The notes beneath the pieces are model-generated. The model was not told the DNA's origin. It saw nothing but the letters and a program-made list of their open reading frames with translations, and did not search any database. A DNA stretch of 18,709 bases, taken from NCBI GenBank assembly GCA_009921785.1, contig RFXE01000011.1:1-18709 (forward strand). Reading direction: 5' to 3'. This document shows, in pieces, positions 1 to 7,109 of this stretch. Within the stretch, counting starts at the first letter, position 1. Every line of letters starts with the position of its first letter. The translations under genes were made by a program, and so were the position numbers. Source of the stretch: Alphaproteobacteria bacterium (GTDB lineage Bacteria; Pseudomonadota; Alphaproteobacteria; Rhizobiales; Beijerinckiaceae).

Positions 1-1565
1 CGATCAAAGATCGTGACGCGCGCGTCGAACTTCTCGCCAGCGGCGAAACGCTCAGGACGCTGTTCGGCACGGTCGCGGGCAAGATCAGCGCGCTTCACGA
101 AGGTCGTGAATTCGGTGCCGACGATTTTCACGTCGAGACCGGCTTCCTTCACTTCCGTCACTTCGCAAGTGACGATCGAGCCCTTCTTGATGTCGCTTGC
201 GCCTTCAGCCGGTTCAGCGAATTTATCGCCGCCAAGCTGCTTGATGCCGAGCGAGATACGCTCCTTCTCGACGTCAACATCGAGAACTTGCGCCTTGACC
301 ATATCGCCCTTCTTGTAGTCTTCGATCGCCTGTTCGCCGGGACGTGACCAATCCAAATCGGACAGATGCACCATACCGTCGACATCGTTTTCGAGACCGA
401 TGAAGAGACCGAATTCGGTCTTGTTCTTAACTTCGCCTTCGACAACTGAACCGACAGGATGCTTCTCAGCGAAGGCTTCCCATGGATTCTGCAATGTCTG
501 CTTGAGGCCGAGCGAAATACGACGCTTTGACGAGTCGACTTCGAGGATCTGTACTTCGACTTCTTGCGATGTCGAAACGATCTTGCCCGGATGCACGTTC
601 TTCTTTGTCCATGACATTTCAGAAACGTGGATCAAGCCTTCGATGCCTGGCTCGAGTTCAACGAATGCACCGTAATCGGTGATGTTGGTGACGCGGCCTT
701 TGAGGCGACCATTGATCGGATATTTCGCTTCGATGCCTTCCCACGGATCGGTGAGAAGCTGCTTGATGCCAAGCGAGATACGATGCGTCTCATGGTTGAT
801 CTTGATGATCTTCACCTTGAGCTGCTGACCGATTGTCACAACTTCAGACGGATGGTTGACGCGACGCCATGCCATGTCGGTGACGTGCAACAGACCGTCA
901 ATACCACCGAGATCGACGAATGCGCCGTATTCGGTGATGTTCTTGACGGTACCGTCAACGGTCTGACCTTCTTCCAAATTCGAAACGAGTTCGGTGCGGG
1001 CTTCCGCGCGTGTCTCTTCAAGGACCGTACGACGCGAGACAACGATGTTGCCGCGACGACGATCCATTTTCAAAATCTGGAATGGCTGCGAGATATTCAT
1101 CAGCGGTCCGACATCACGGATCGGGCGAATATCAACTTGGCTGCGTGGCAAGAATGCCGTCGCACCATCGAGATCAACTGTGTAGCCGCCCTTGACGACG
1201 TTGAAGATGACGCCATTGACCTTCTCAGCGGCTTCAAACGCCTTCTCAAGCTTGACCCAGCTTTCTTCGCGACGGGCTTTGTCGCGCGAAATCACGGCTT
1301 CGCCGAGCGCATTTTCAATACGGTCGAGATAGACTTCCACCTCGTCACCAACGCCCGGCGCGCCTTCGCGGCCTGGACCGGTGAATTCACGAAGAGCAAC
1401 GCGACCTTCGGTTTTCAAACCGAGATCAACCACCGCCATATCTTTTTCAATCGCGACGATTCTGCCCTTGATGACTGAGCCTTCAAGCGAGTCGCTCTTG
1501 TTGAACGACTCTTCGAGCATCGCTGCGAAATCTTCGCGCGATGGATTTGTTTGTGTCGATACCAT
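1..1565 (-). CDS. rpsA: 30S ribosomal protein S1 (3' end outside window)
   Basis: Ribosomal protein S1 binds mRNA on the 30S subunit and helps unfold and load transcripts. Translating the minus strand from the ATG at 1563-1565 gives 521 codons without a stop before the window edge. Repeated S1 (OB-fold) domains are visible: successive blocks carry the typical pattern EYGAFVDL...GLLHVTDM, DYGAFVEL...GLIHVSEM, EFGLFIGL...GMVHLSDL, each closing with RISLGIKQ-like strands. Two more divergent domains lie at the N-terminus, as in proteobacterial S1, and a sixth is entered near the edge. An AGGAG ribosome-binding site lies 7 nt before the ATG. It lies downstream of cmk in the same direction, the usual alphaproteobacterial order. 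The 158-nt gap upstream can fold strongly and may hold its own promoter (separate entries). Identification is secure; only the C-terminus is missing. Confidence 0.97.
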   Translation of the reverse strand, partial: MVSTQTNPSREDFAAMLEESFNKSDSLEGSVIKGRIVAIEKDMAVVDLGLKTEGRVALREFTGPGREGAPGVGDEVEVYLDRIENALGEAVISRDKARREESWVKLEKAFEAAEKVNGVIFNVVKGGYTVDLDGATAFLPRSQVDIRPIRDVGPLMNISQPFQILKMDRRRGNIVVSRRTVLEETRAEARTELVSNLEEGQTVDGTVKNITEYGAFVDLGGIDGLLHVTDMAWRRVNHPSEVVTIGQQLKVKIIKINHETHRISLGIKQLLTDPWEGIEAKYPINGRLKGRVTNITDYGAFVELEPGIEGLIHVSEMSWTKKNVHPGKIVSTSQEVEVQILEVDSSKRRISLGLKQTLQNPWEAFAEKHPVGSVVEGEVKNKTEFGLFIGLENDVDGMVHLSDLDWSRPGEQAIEDYKKGDMVKAQVLDVDVEKERISLGIKQLGGDKFAEPAEGASDIKKGSIVTCEVTEVKEAGLDVKIVGTEFTTFVKRADLARDRAEQRPERFAAGEKFDARVTIFD

Positions 1566-1579
1566 TGGGTCTCCTGAAA

Positions 1580-1702
1580 GGTCCCGTAATAAAGGACCGG
1601 GCGCCGGCAACATGTGTTCGGGTTAAGTCTTCTTTGCATCGACGTTTCGTCTAAGAGAACGAAACCACCGCTTCTTTTTGAGAAGCAGGCCGGCGCTGGA
1701 CC
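1580..1702 (-). promoter_or_regulatory. Candidate structured 5' leader of rpsA
   Basis: In the minus-strand RNA, an 8-bp GC-only helix can form between 1689-1696 and 1601-1608 (GCGCCGGC with GCCGGCGC). It encloses two perfect hairpins: GCTTCT/AGAAGC (1681-1686 with 1670-1675, 5-nt loop) and a 7-bp stem ACGAAAC/GTTTCGT (1644-1650 with 1659-1665, 8-nt loop), giving a three-way junction. Just before the ribosome-binding site, GGACC (1580-1584) can pair with GGTCC either at 1594-1598 or at 1698-1702, so two folds compete. S1 autoregulates through a structured leader in gammaproteobacteria; whether this one does so is inference. Confidence 0.45.
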
Positions 1703-1722
1703 GACCAAAGCTGACTTTCGGG

Positions 1723-1752
1723 ATTATCCCTGACGCGAAAGGCTTGCCTCAA
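1723..1752 (-). promoter_or_regulatory. Possible promoter for rpsA within the 3' end of cmk
   Basis: On the minus strand TTGAGG (1747-1752) and GATAAT (1723-1728) are separated by 18 bp. Transcription would start near 1716, just upstream of the foldable leader. Fit to the sigma-70 consensus is fair, but only inspection supports it. Confidence 0.35.
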
Positions 1753-2356
1753 TGAGACGGAGGGCCTCGCGCGAAGCCGTCTCTATATCCATTAAGCTTG
1801 TATCGAGCAAGCGCGCATCATCCGCTATTTTAAGGGGTGCGTTTGAACGATTTGAATCACGCTCATCGCGGCGGCGGATATCGGCGAGAATTGACTCTTC
1901 GGAAAGTGCGGGGTCGAGCTTGACCAATTCAAGCCAGCGTCGATGCGCGCGGATCTCTGAACTAGCGGTGATGAAGAGTTTAGCCTCAGCTTCGGGGCAG
2001 ATCACGGTCCCGATATCGCGGCCATCGAGAACTGCGCCTGGTTTTTTTTGCGCAAAAAGTCGCTGCCCTTCAAAAAGCGCCTGCCTTACGCCCGGATAGG
2101 CCGACACGACAGACGCGGCATCGCCGATCTCCCGTGTGCGTAACCGGCTCTCATCAAGCGCCCCGAAATCGAGCTTTCGAGCGCATGTGGTTGCGGCTTC
2201 GCTGTCTTCGAGAGACTGGCCCACATCGAGCACCGCCCGTGCGACCGCGCGATAAAGAAGCCCCGTATCGAGCAAATGAAAGCCGTAATGCGCAGCAACG
2301 CGCTTGGCGATTGTGCCTTTGCCCGAGGCGGTTGGCCCATCAATGGCGATGATCAT
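1724..2356 (-). CDS. cmk: Cytidylate kinase
   Basis: Transfers phosphate from ATP to CMP or dCMP in the cytoplasm, feeding pyrimidine nucleotide pools. The 210-aa product starts with an ATP-binding P-loop at residues 7-14 (GPTASGKG), followed by the LLDTGLLYRAVA block that contacts the nucleotide, and LDGRDIGTVICPEA near residue 110, all hallmarks of bacterial CMP kinase. Length is normal for the family (about 210-230 aa). The ATG at 2354-2356 overlaps the aroA stop (ATGA), so the two genes are almost certainly translationally coupled. An A8 run in the sense strand (around 2042-2049) is the only local oddity. Confidence 0.96.
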   Translation of the reverse strand: MIIAIDGPTASGKGTIAKRVAAHYGFHLLDTGLLYRAVARAVLDVGQSLEDSEAATTCARKLDFGALDESRLRTREIGDAASVVSAYPGVRQALFEGQRLFAQKKPGAVLDGRDIGTVICPEAEAKLFITASSEIRAHRRWLELVKLDPALSEESILADIRRRDERDSNRSNAPLKIADDARLLDTSLMDIETASREALRLIEASLSRQG

Positions 2357-3702
2357 GCGCGGAATTCTGCCCCGAGAGTGCGCATCAAACTCGTAAAGCT
2401 CGGGAAACTCGTCGCAATCATGCGCTCGTCATCCACGGTCATTGGCTTATCGGTTGCCATGCCCATGACGAGAAAACTCATCGCAATACGATGATCAAGA
2501 TGGGTTTTGACCGTGCCCCCACCGGGAACCGCGCCTTTCATGCCGGAAACGATCAGATCATCGCCTTCAATGGCATAAGTCACGCCGGCTTCTGCCAAAC
2601 CATCAGCGACTGCCTGCAACCGATCACTTTCTTTGACGCGGAGCTCGTTGAGCCCGCGCATCCGTGTTTCGCCTGTCGCAAAGGCCGCTGCTACAGCGAG
2701 GATCGGATATTCGTCGATCATTGACGGCGCGCGCGCTGCGGGAACATCGACACCCTTCAGATTTGAGGCTTTCACACGAAGATCGGCAACATCTTCACCG
2801 CCTTCATAACGCGGGTTTTGAATATCGATTGAGGCGCTCATCTCGAGAAGCGTGGTCAAAAGTCCCGTGCGGAGCGGGTTCATCATCACGCCTTTGATGA
2901 GGATGTCTGATCCTGGCACAAGAAGCGCCGCCACAAGCGGGAACGCGGCCGAGGAGGGATCGCGCGGCACAATAATCGGACGCGGCTTTAATTCAGGACG
3001 GCCTTCCAGCTCGATCCGGCGGCCATCATGGCCTTCAGGCGTCACACGGACGGTCGCACCGAAATAGGTCAGCATTTTTTCCGTATGGTCGCGGGTCGCT
3101 TCCGTCTCGATCACGGTGGTGCGGCCAGGCGAATTCAGAGCGGCCAAAAGAATGGCCGATTTGATCTGCGCAGACGCAACGGGTGTCTGATAAGTGATCG
3201 GCAAAGGATCTTTCACACCGCGGATCGTAATCGGACAGCGTCCCCCTTCGGCTTGGGAGACGACGTCAACGCCCATTTCCGCCAAGGGATCGAGAATGCG
3301 CCGCATGGGGCGCTTGCGAAGTGAGGCATCGCCATCGAAGGTCGCGGTGATCGGGTGGCCGCCGACGACACCCATCATCAGCCGCGAGCCGGTGCCCGCA
3401 TTGCCGAAATCGAGCACGTCCTTTGGTGAGTGCAAACCGCCAATACCAACGCCGTGAATGCGCCATTCGCCGTCGCCGATCCGCTCAATAGTCGCGCCGA
3501 GCGCGCGGCACGCGTCCGCTGTGCGCAGCACATCATCGCCCTCAAGCAAGCCCGTGACATGGGTTTCGCCAACCGCGAGAAGGCCGAAAATCATTGCGCG
3601 ATGCGAAATCGATTTGTCGCCGGGCAACGTCACCTCGCCCTTGAGAGACTTCGATTTCACGGCAGTTAAAGGCTGGGGCGAACCCTCATGGGTCTTGGAC
3701 AT
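2353..3702 (-). CDS. aroA: 3-phosphoshikimate 1-carboxyvinyltransferase (EPSP synthase, class II-like)
   Basis: Joins phosphoenolpyruvate to shikimate-3-phosphate in the sixth step of the shikimate pathway to aromatic amino acids. The 449-aa product shows LPGDKSISHR (Lys30), NAGTGSR (101-107), SAQIK (177-181), RDHTE (204-208), the catalytic Asp-Glu pair in MIDEYP (330-331) and LRVKESDRL (354-362). These match the class II group typified by Agrobacterium CP4. Two positions differ from CP4: Gly103 where CP4 has Ala100, and NPLR (275-278) where CP4 has NPTR. The reading frame extends 71 codons further upstream, but the ATG at 3700-3702 begins where family alignment begins, so I use it. The stop overlaps the cmk start. 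A possible promoter (TTGACT at 3771-3776 with TATTCA at 3750-3755, spacer only 15 bp) lies in the divergent region. Confidence 0.96.
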   Translation of the reverse strand: MSKTHEGSPQPLTAVKSKSLKGEVTLPGDKSISHRAMIFGLLAVGETHVTGLLEGDDVLRTADACRALGATIERIGDGEWRIHGVGIGGLHSPKDVLDFGNAGTGSRLMMGVVGGHPITATFDGDASLRKRPMRRILDPLAEMGVDVVSQAEGGRCPITIRGVKDPLPITYQTPVASAQIKSAILLAALNSPGRTTVIETEATRDHTEKMLTYFGATVRVTPEGHDGRRIELEGRPELKPRPIIVPRDPSSAAFPLVAALLVPGSDILIKGVMMNPLRTGLLTTLLEMSASIDIQNPRYEGGEDVADLRVKASNLKGVDVPAARAPSMIDEYPILAVAAAFATGETRMRGLNELRVKESDRLQAVADGLAEAGVTYAIEGDDLIVSGMKGAVPGGGTVKTHLDHRIAMSFLVMGMATDKPMTVDDERMIATSFPSFTSLMRTLGAEFRA

Positions 3703-3889
3703 TGCGGAATTCTCTAGAAGAAGGGCTTGACGCGGCTTGCGGTCTGGGATGAATACCCGCGCACTATCACAGTCAAACCGGCCCGTCATCCCGCAAGGCG
3801 CGATTGCCCGCGAGACGTCGACGCCGCAGCCGCGCAAGTCCCCTTCAAAGGGCCCATCGCGCGAATTATTGAGAGAGAAGAGGTTTCCC

Positions 3890-4267
3890 TTGGCAAAACC
3901 GGAACTCGGCACCAAGCGCCTATGCCAGAGCTGCAGCGCAAAATTCTATGATCTGCAGAAAGACCCGATCATCTGCCCGAAATGCAGCACAGTCTTTGTG
4001 CCGGCTATAGCGGCGGTTCGGCCGGAAATCGCGGCGAAAGCCACTGAAGATGATGATGCGGATGTCGGCGTGGCCGCTGAGGGTCCGGAACTCGTTTCGC
4101 TCGAGGATGTCGAGGCGGAAGAGAGCGGCAAGGATCTGCCCATCGACGATGTCGAGATTGAAGATGATATCGAAGAGGACGAAACCTTCCTTGAAGAAGA
4201 GGAAGAGGGCGAGGACGATGTTGCCGATCTGATCGACGGCGATCTCGAAGACGACGAAGAAAGCTAA
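3890..4267 (+). CDS. TIGR02300-family zinc-ribbon protein with acidic tail
   Basis: Function unknown. The 125-aa product begins MAKPELGTKRLC, the conserved opening of the TIGR02300 family found next to aroA in alphaproteobacteria. Residues 12-32 hold two CxxC knuckles (Cys12, Cys15, Cys29, Cys32), expected to bind one zinc. From about residue 48 on it is dominated by Asp and Glu, with runs of acidic residues up to the end, and is probably disordered. The start is TTG at 3890-3892: the open frame continues upstream to an ATG at 3737, but homology starts at the TTG and a purine-rich AAGAGG site lies 6 nt before it. It is divergent from aroA across about 190 bp. The acidic tail and zinc ribbon suggest contact with a basic partner or nucleic-acid machinery, which is inference. 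Confidence 0.88.
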   Translation: MAKPELGTKRLCQSCSAKFYDLQKDPIICPKCSTVFVPAIAAVRPEIAAKATEDDDADVGVAAEGPELVSLEDVEAEESGKDLPIDDVEIEDDIEEDETFLEEEEEGEDDVADLIDGDLEDDEES

Positions 4268-4305
4268 GTTTTACGAGCGCGCGCGGGGCGCTTTCGGGTT
4301 TGGGC

Positions 4306-4334
4306 TTGAGTTGCCGGACCCGGAGGGCTATAGA
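4306..4334 (+). promoter_or_regulatory. Putative promoter of tRNA-Ala
   Basis: TTGAGT (4306-4311) and TATAGA (4329-4334) with a 17-bp spacer, about 72 bp before the tRNA. Two hairpins follow before the tRNA: TGCGGC/GCCGCA (4347-4352 with 4360-4365) and TCACGGG/CCCGTGA (4369-4375 with 4384-4390), which would be in the precursor leader. Confidence 0.45.
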
Positions 4335-4405
4335 CCGCGCGGTTCTTGCGGCGTCTTTTGCCGCATAGTCACGGGCCCCCAATCCCGTGAGGCTTATAAA
4401 GCGAT

Positions 4406-4481
<76 letters not shown>

Positions 4482-4785
4482 TTTTTCCGGTTAGGTTTCG
4501 CTGCGGAAGCTAATCTCGGTATTCCTGCGATTATTCAAAATTCGGTTACGCTACTGTTTTCGCTAAGGGTCTAACCCCCCGTGCTTGTGGTCGCTTGATC
4601 TAACGGATTCTTATTACCGCAGCTGCGACATTCCACCACATTTAGGTGAACTACCGGCCACCGTCCTGAACCTGCGTTAACCTGTCTCGCGACTATTCGC
4701 CCTGTCCTGGCGCTTTTTCGTTTTCTCAACCCGCGGGTTGTGCTTGAATTGAGGCAAAGGTTTTTTCGAGTTTGGAGTAGAGGAC
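4482..4785 (+). other. Gene-free stretch between tRNA-Ala and the H1-like gene
   Basis: I see no convincing gene here. It holds a T5 run right after the tRNA, an imperfect hairpin (4491-4499 with 4505-4513, one G-G mismatch) that could help end tRNA transcription, and a perfect 14-bp palindrome CAACCCGCGGGTTG at 4727-4740. The palindrome lies 46 bp before the GTG start of the next gene and could be an operator. I could not pick out a confident promoter. Confidence 0.6.
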
Positions 4786-5328
4786 GTGGCGACCAAGAAG
4801 AAGACGGCCCTTCCGTCTGTGAAGGCTAAACTGGCCCCGCTTGCCAAAAAAGCGGCGGCAAAGGCCGGTTCAAAGTCGAAAACTCTCGAAACAAAGGCCG
4901 TTTCAGCCTCTACTAAGGTATCGGGCAAGGCAAAGGCGGCGGCGGCTGCCAAATCTGCACCCTCCGTAAAGCCCGCTGCCAAGGTGAAGGCCGCAACACC
5001 GGCTAAGACCGATCTAAAGGCCAAGGCTACTGCAGTTACGCCGAAGGCCAAGGCGTCCGTCCAAGCAGCGGCGTCGGCCAAGGCGCCCGCATCCGCTAAG
5101 CCGGCGGCAAAGGCCAAGTCCGTTGCTCCAGTCAAAGTAAAAGCGCCATACAAAGAGGCGGCCACCGAGAAGGTGAAGAAAGAGACTTTCCCCGAAATCA
5201 CGCTCGCCCCCTTCGATTGGTATGCCGCCGCAAAGGAGCGGTTCTCCGTGGCGAGGAAGCGTGAGTCTTTGGGTTATGTGTCAGCTGAACGGTTCGCGCG
5301 TCTGAATGTCGAGGCAGACGAGGCGTAA
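4786..5328 (+). CDS. Lys/Ala-rich histone-H1-like protein
   Basis: A 180-aa protein whose first about 130 residues are almost wholly Ala, Lys, Pro, Ser, Thr and Val, with repeated AKAKA, AAAK and KPAAK units. This resembles the C-terminal tail of histone H1 and of bacterial H1-like DNA-binding proteins, and should be disordered and strongly basic. The last about 45 residues (from FPEITLAPFDWYAAAKERFS onward) differ sharply: mixed, aromatic, amphipathic and ending acidic (NVEADEA); I do not recognise this module. The GTG at 4786-4788 is chosen because GGAGTAGAGGA lies just before it and no upstream start fits. DNA binding or compaction is inferred from composition only; a storage-granule-associated (phasin-like) role is an alternative. 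Confidence 0.75.
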   Translation: MATKKKTALPSVKAKLAPLAKKAAAKAGSKSKTLETKAVSASTKVSGKAKAAAAAKSAPSVKPAAKVKAATPAKTDLKAKATAVTPKAKASVQAAASAKAPASAKPAAKAKSVAPVKVKAPYKEAATEKVKKETFPEITLAPFDWYAAAKERFSVARKRESLGYVSAERFARLNVEADEA

Positions 5329-5373
5329 TAGGCCTCAAGCGTACTGATCCCTACAGGACAATTTGGATCCGCC

Positions 5374-5395
5374 TCTCAATTCGAACGTATTGAGA
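5374..5395 (+). repeat. Inverted repeat overlapping the tspO ribosome-binding region
   Basis: TCTCAAT (5374-5380) and ATTGAGA (5389-5395) are perfect 7-bp arms around an 8-bp spacer. The right arm ends 2 nt before the ATG at 5398 and contains the only purine-rich ribosome-binding candidate. It could be a hairpin masking translation start or a repressor site. Confidence 0.45.
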
Positions 5396-5397
5396 TC

Positions 5398-5967
5398 ATG
5401 ACTGCGCGTGTACCGTATTTAGCTTCAACGCAGACGACGGTTGATCAGAACAGGATAATCGACTTGGACGGATCTCTTCAGAAGTCCCGTAAGATACGTG
5501 TCGTCGAGGCGCTCGTTATTGCGGCCTTGGTGTTCATCACGGCCACCATTGGCAGTCGCGCGACCATCCCCAATATCCCCGGGTGGTATGAAGGATTGAT
5601 CAAACCGTCTTTCAATCCGCCGAACTGGATTTTTGGACCAGTATGGACCTTGCTCTATGCGGTGATGACCTATGCGGCGTGGCGCGTGTTTGGAAGACTC
5701 GAAACGCAACGTGATAAAATCAAATTTTCGCTCGTCTTCATCGCGCAACTCTTTTTCAATGCGCTGTGGTCGATTGTTTTCTTTGGTATGCATAATCCCG
5801 CAGTTGCGCTTCTCGTGGTTGTTTTTCTCGAAGCCTCGGTGATCGCGATGATTCTTGTTTTTGCGAAATATGACCGCACAGCAGCTTTCACGCAATTGCC
5901 TTATGCTGCGTGGGTAGCGTTCGCATCGCTCTTGAATCTCGCGATTGTGTTACTCAATCCGGCATAA
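5398..5967 (+). CDS. tspO: TspO/MBR family tryptophan-rich sensory protein
   Basis: An integral inner-membrane protein of the TspO/translocator family, which binds porphyrins and related ligands and in photosynthetic alphaproteobacteria modulates oxygen-responsive gene expression. The 189-aa product has about five membrane helices after a 35-aa polar N-terminus. Family marks are clear: PGWYEGLIKPSFNPPNW at about residues 61-77, then FGPVWTLLYAVMTYAAWRV, later QLFFNALWSIVFFG and a final helix with LPYAAWVAFASLLNLAIVLLN. The N-terminus is longer than usual (family about 160 aa); a TTG at 5464 with AGGA upstream is an alternative start. It converges on the CcoA-like gene with only 21 bp between, with no obvious terminator. 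Nearness to the cbb3 cluster hints at a link to haem or oxygen, which is inference. Confidence 0.92.
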   Translation: MTARVPYLASTQTTVDQNRIIDLDGSLQKSRKIRVVEALVIAALVFITATIGSRATIPNIPGWYEGLIKPSFNPPNWIFGPVWTLLYAVMTYAAWRVFGRLETQRDKIKFSLVFIAQLFFNALWSIVFFGMHNPAVALLVVVFLEASVIAMILVFAKYDRTAAFTQLPYAAWVAFASLLNLAIVLLNPA

Positions 5968-5988
5968 ACAGAGATCGCTGATGCGTCT

Positions 5989-7107
5989 TCAGAAGCGGCC
6001 AAATAATACAGCGCCCGTAAGAGCACCTAAAAATAAAACCACATCGTGAACGGCAAGCGAAAACGCGGAGGGATGCCCCGCGCGATGGATAGCTGCTGTT
6101 GCCCCTATAGTGGCCATGCCCCATCCATAACCCGCTATCGCCATGCTTATCGTAAACCCAATTAAATTGGTTTGGGTGAGAAGGCCCAAGCCACCACCAC
6201 TAAGAAGCGCTAAACCAACCAAAGATGTTGGCAATGCACCGAAGCGCGAAACAAAATGTCCAAGAGTAAAACCTGGCCAATACATCGCCGACAAATGCGC
6301 CGCCATCGCGATTGATGACATCGAAAATGTTAAGCCGCAGCCGGCCATCGCAAGCGGAGCATGCGCCATCACACCATTCATTCCCAACCAAGCCAAAGCC
6401 GCGATAGACGTCGCCGAGATCAACACGGATAGGGGAGGCCGTTTAACATCATGCGACGCGAGCGTGATTTCAATCTGTCGACCTGGCAGACCAATCGCTA
6501 AACCAAGTGTAATGAGATGAGCAAGACCGGATGCCGCCAGTATAGAAGCGGCTGCCAAGGGGCCGAAATTGCTCGACAACATCTCAATGATAAAGGGCCC
6601 AATTACTGCGCCTAGCGCACCGGCTCCAAATACAACACCACCTGCACGTCCGGCCATAGCGCCCGCATGGCGATAAAAAAGACCAAAACCCTGTGCCATG
6701 CCGAGCCATAATAACCCGATGATAAAAGTCGGAAATAAACGCTCGACAAACGCAAAGGCCGCAAGAATACCGCCCGCAAGTCCAAGGCTCGCACCCAACG
6801 CAAAAGCGGATTGCCGACCTAGGCGATCAAGAAGAAGTGAAGCGGGAAAGCCCGCCAAGGCCGCGCCAAGCAACAAGGCCAAATAGGGCCAAGGCAGAGA
6901 GCCGCTGACAGGTGCAAAAGATGCGCTTGCGAGCGGTAATACGGACAAGGTCAAAACCTGCGCGAGCACCGAAGCACCAAACGCTAAGGCCATACGCAAA
7001 ATGGAGGCGTCTTTCGGAACTGAATCAAGATCCAGTGGCAAGCCGTCGATGTCACACGCGCAGAAAATTTGACCGGCGCGCATGCGCAATGAATCAACGC
7101 GCGCCAT
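5989..7107 (-). CDS. ccoA: MFS transporter, CcoA-type copper importer
   Basis: A 372-aa major-facilitator protein with about 12 hydrophobic segments from residue 36 on. In Rhodobacter capsulatus the MFS protein CcoA imports copper for cbb3 oxidase assembly, using M233xxxM237 and H261xxxM265. Here MNGVM (Met243, Met247) and HLSAM (His271, Met275) are present with the same 28-residue distance between motifs. A second HxxxM (His147-Met151) lies in the N-terminal half. The N-terminal 35 residues are hydrophilic and contain Cys16-x-Cys18, of unknown role. The ATG at 7105-7107 follows the ccoS stop by 2 nt, so it is the last gene of the ccoGHIS operon. Context and motifs both support copper uptake; a general drug or metabolite MFS is the less likely alternative. 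Confidence 0.82.
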   Translation of the reverse strand: MARVDSLRMRAGQIFCACDIDGLPLDLDSVPKDASILRMALAFGASVLAQVLTLSVLPLASASFAPVSGSLPWPYLALLLGAALAGFPASLLLDRLGRQSAFALGASLGLAGGILAAFAFVERLFPTFIIGLLWLGMAQGFGLFYRHAGAMAGRAGGVVFGAGALGAVIGPFIIEMLSSNFGPLAAASILAASGLAHLITLGLAIGLPGRQIEITLASHDVKRPPLSVLISATSIAALAWLGMNGVMAHAPLAMAGCGLTFSMSSIAMAAHLSAMYWPGFTLGHFVSRFGALPTSLVGLALLSGGGLGLLTQTNLIGFTISMAIAGYGWGMATIGATAAIHRAGHPSAFSLAVHDVVLFLGALTGAVLFGRF

Positions 7108-7109
7108 CG

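Noticed and set aside
627..1478. Long plus-strand open frame (283 codons)
   Set aside because: It lies wholly opposite rpsA, whose S1 domains are unmistakable; the plus-strand product has no recognisable motif and no ribosome-binding site.
2042..2056. A8/T8 run and TTTTTGCGCAAAAA palindrome inside cmk
   Set aside because: It encodes the conserved-looking QKKPG segment in frame; no sign of a frameshift or of a terminator role.
4677..5201. Minus-strand open frame opposite the H1-like gene, Ala/Phe-rich
   Set aside because: Lys (AAG) and Ala (GCC/GCG) codons read backwards give Leu/Phe and Gly/Arg/Ala repeats; the plus frame has a ribosome-binding site and a sensible protein.
5425..5895. Minus-strand open frame of 156 codons opposite tspO
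   Set aside because: Mirror of a clear TspO gene; its charged, His/Arg/Asn-rich product is what an antisense frame of a membrane protein gives.
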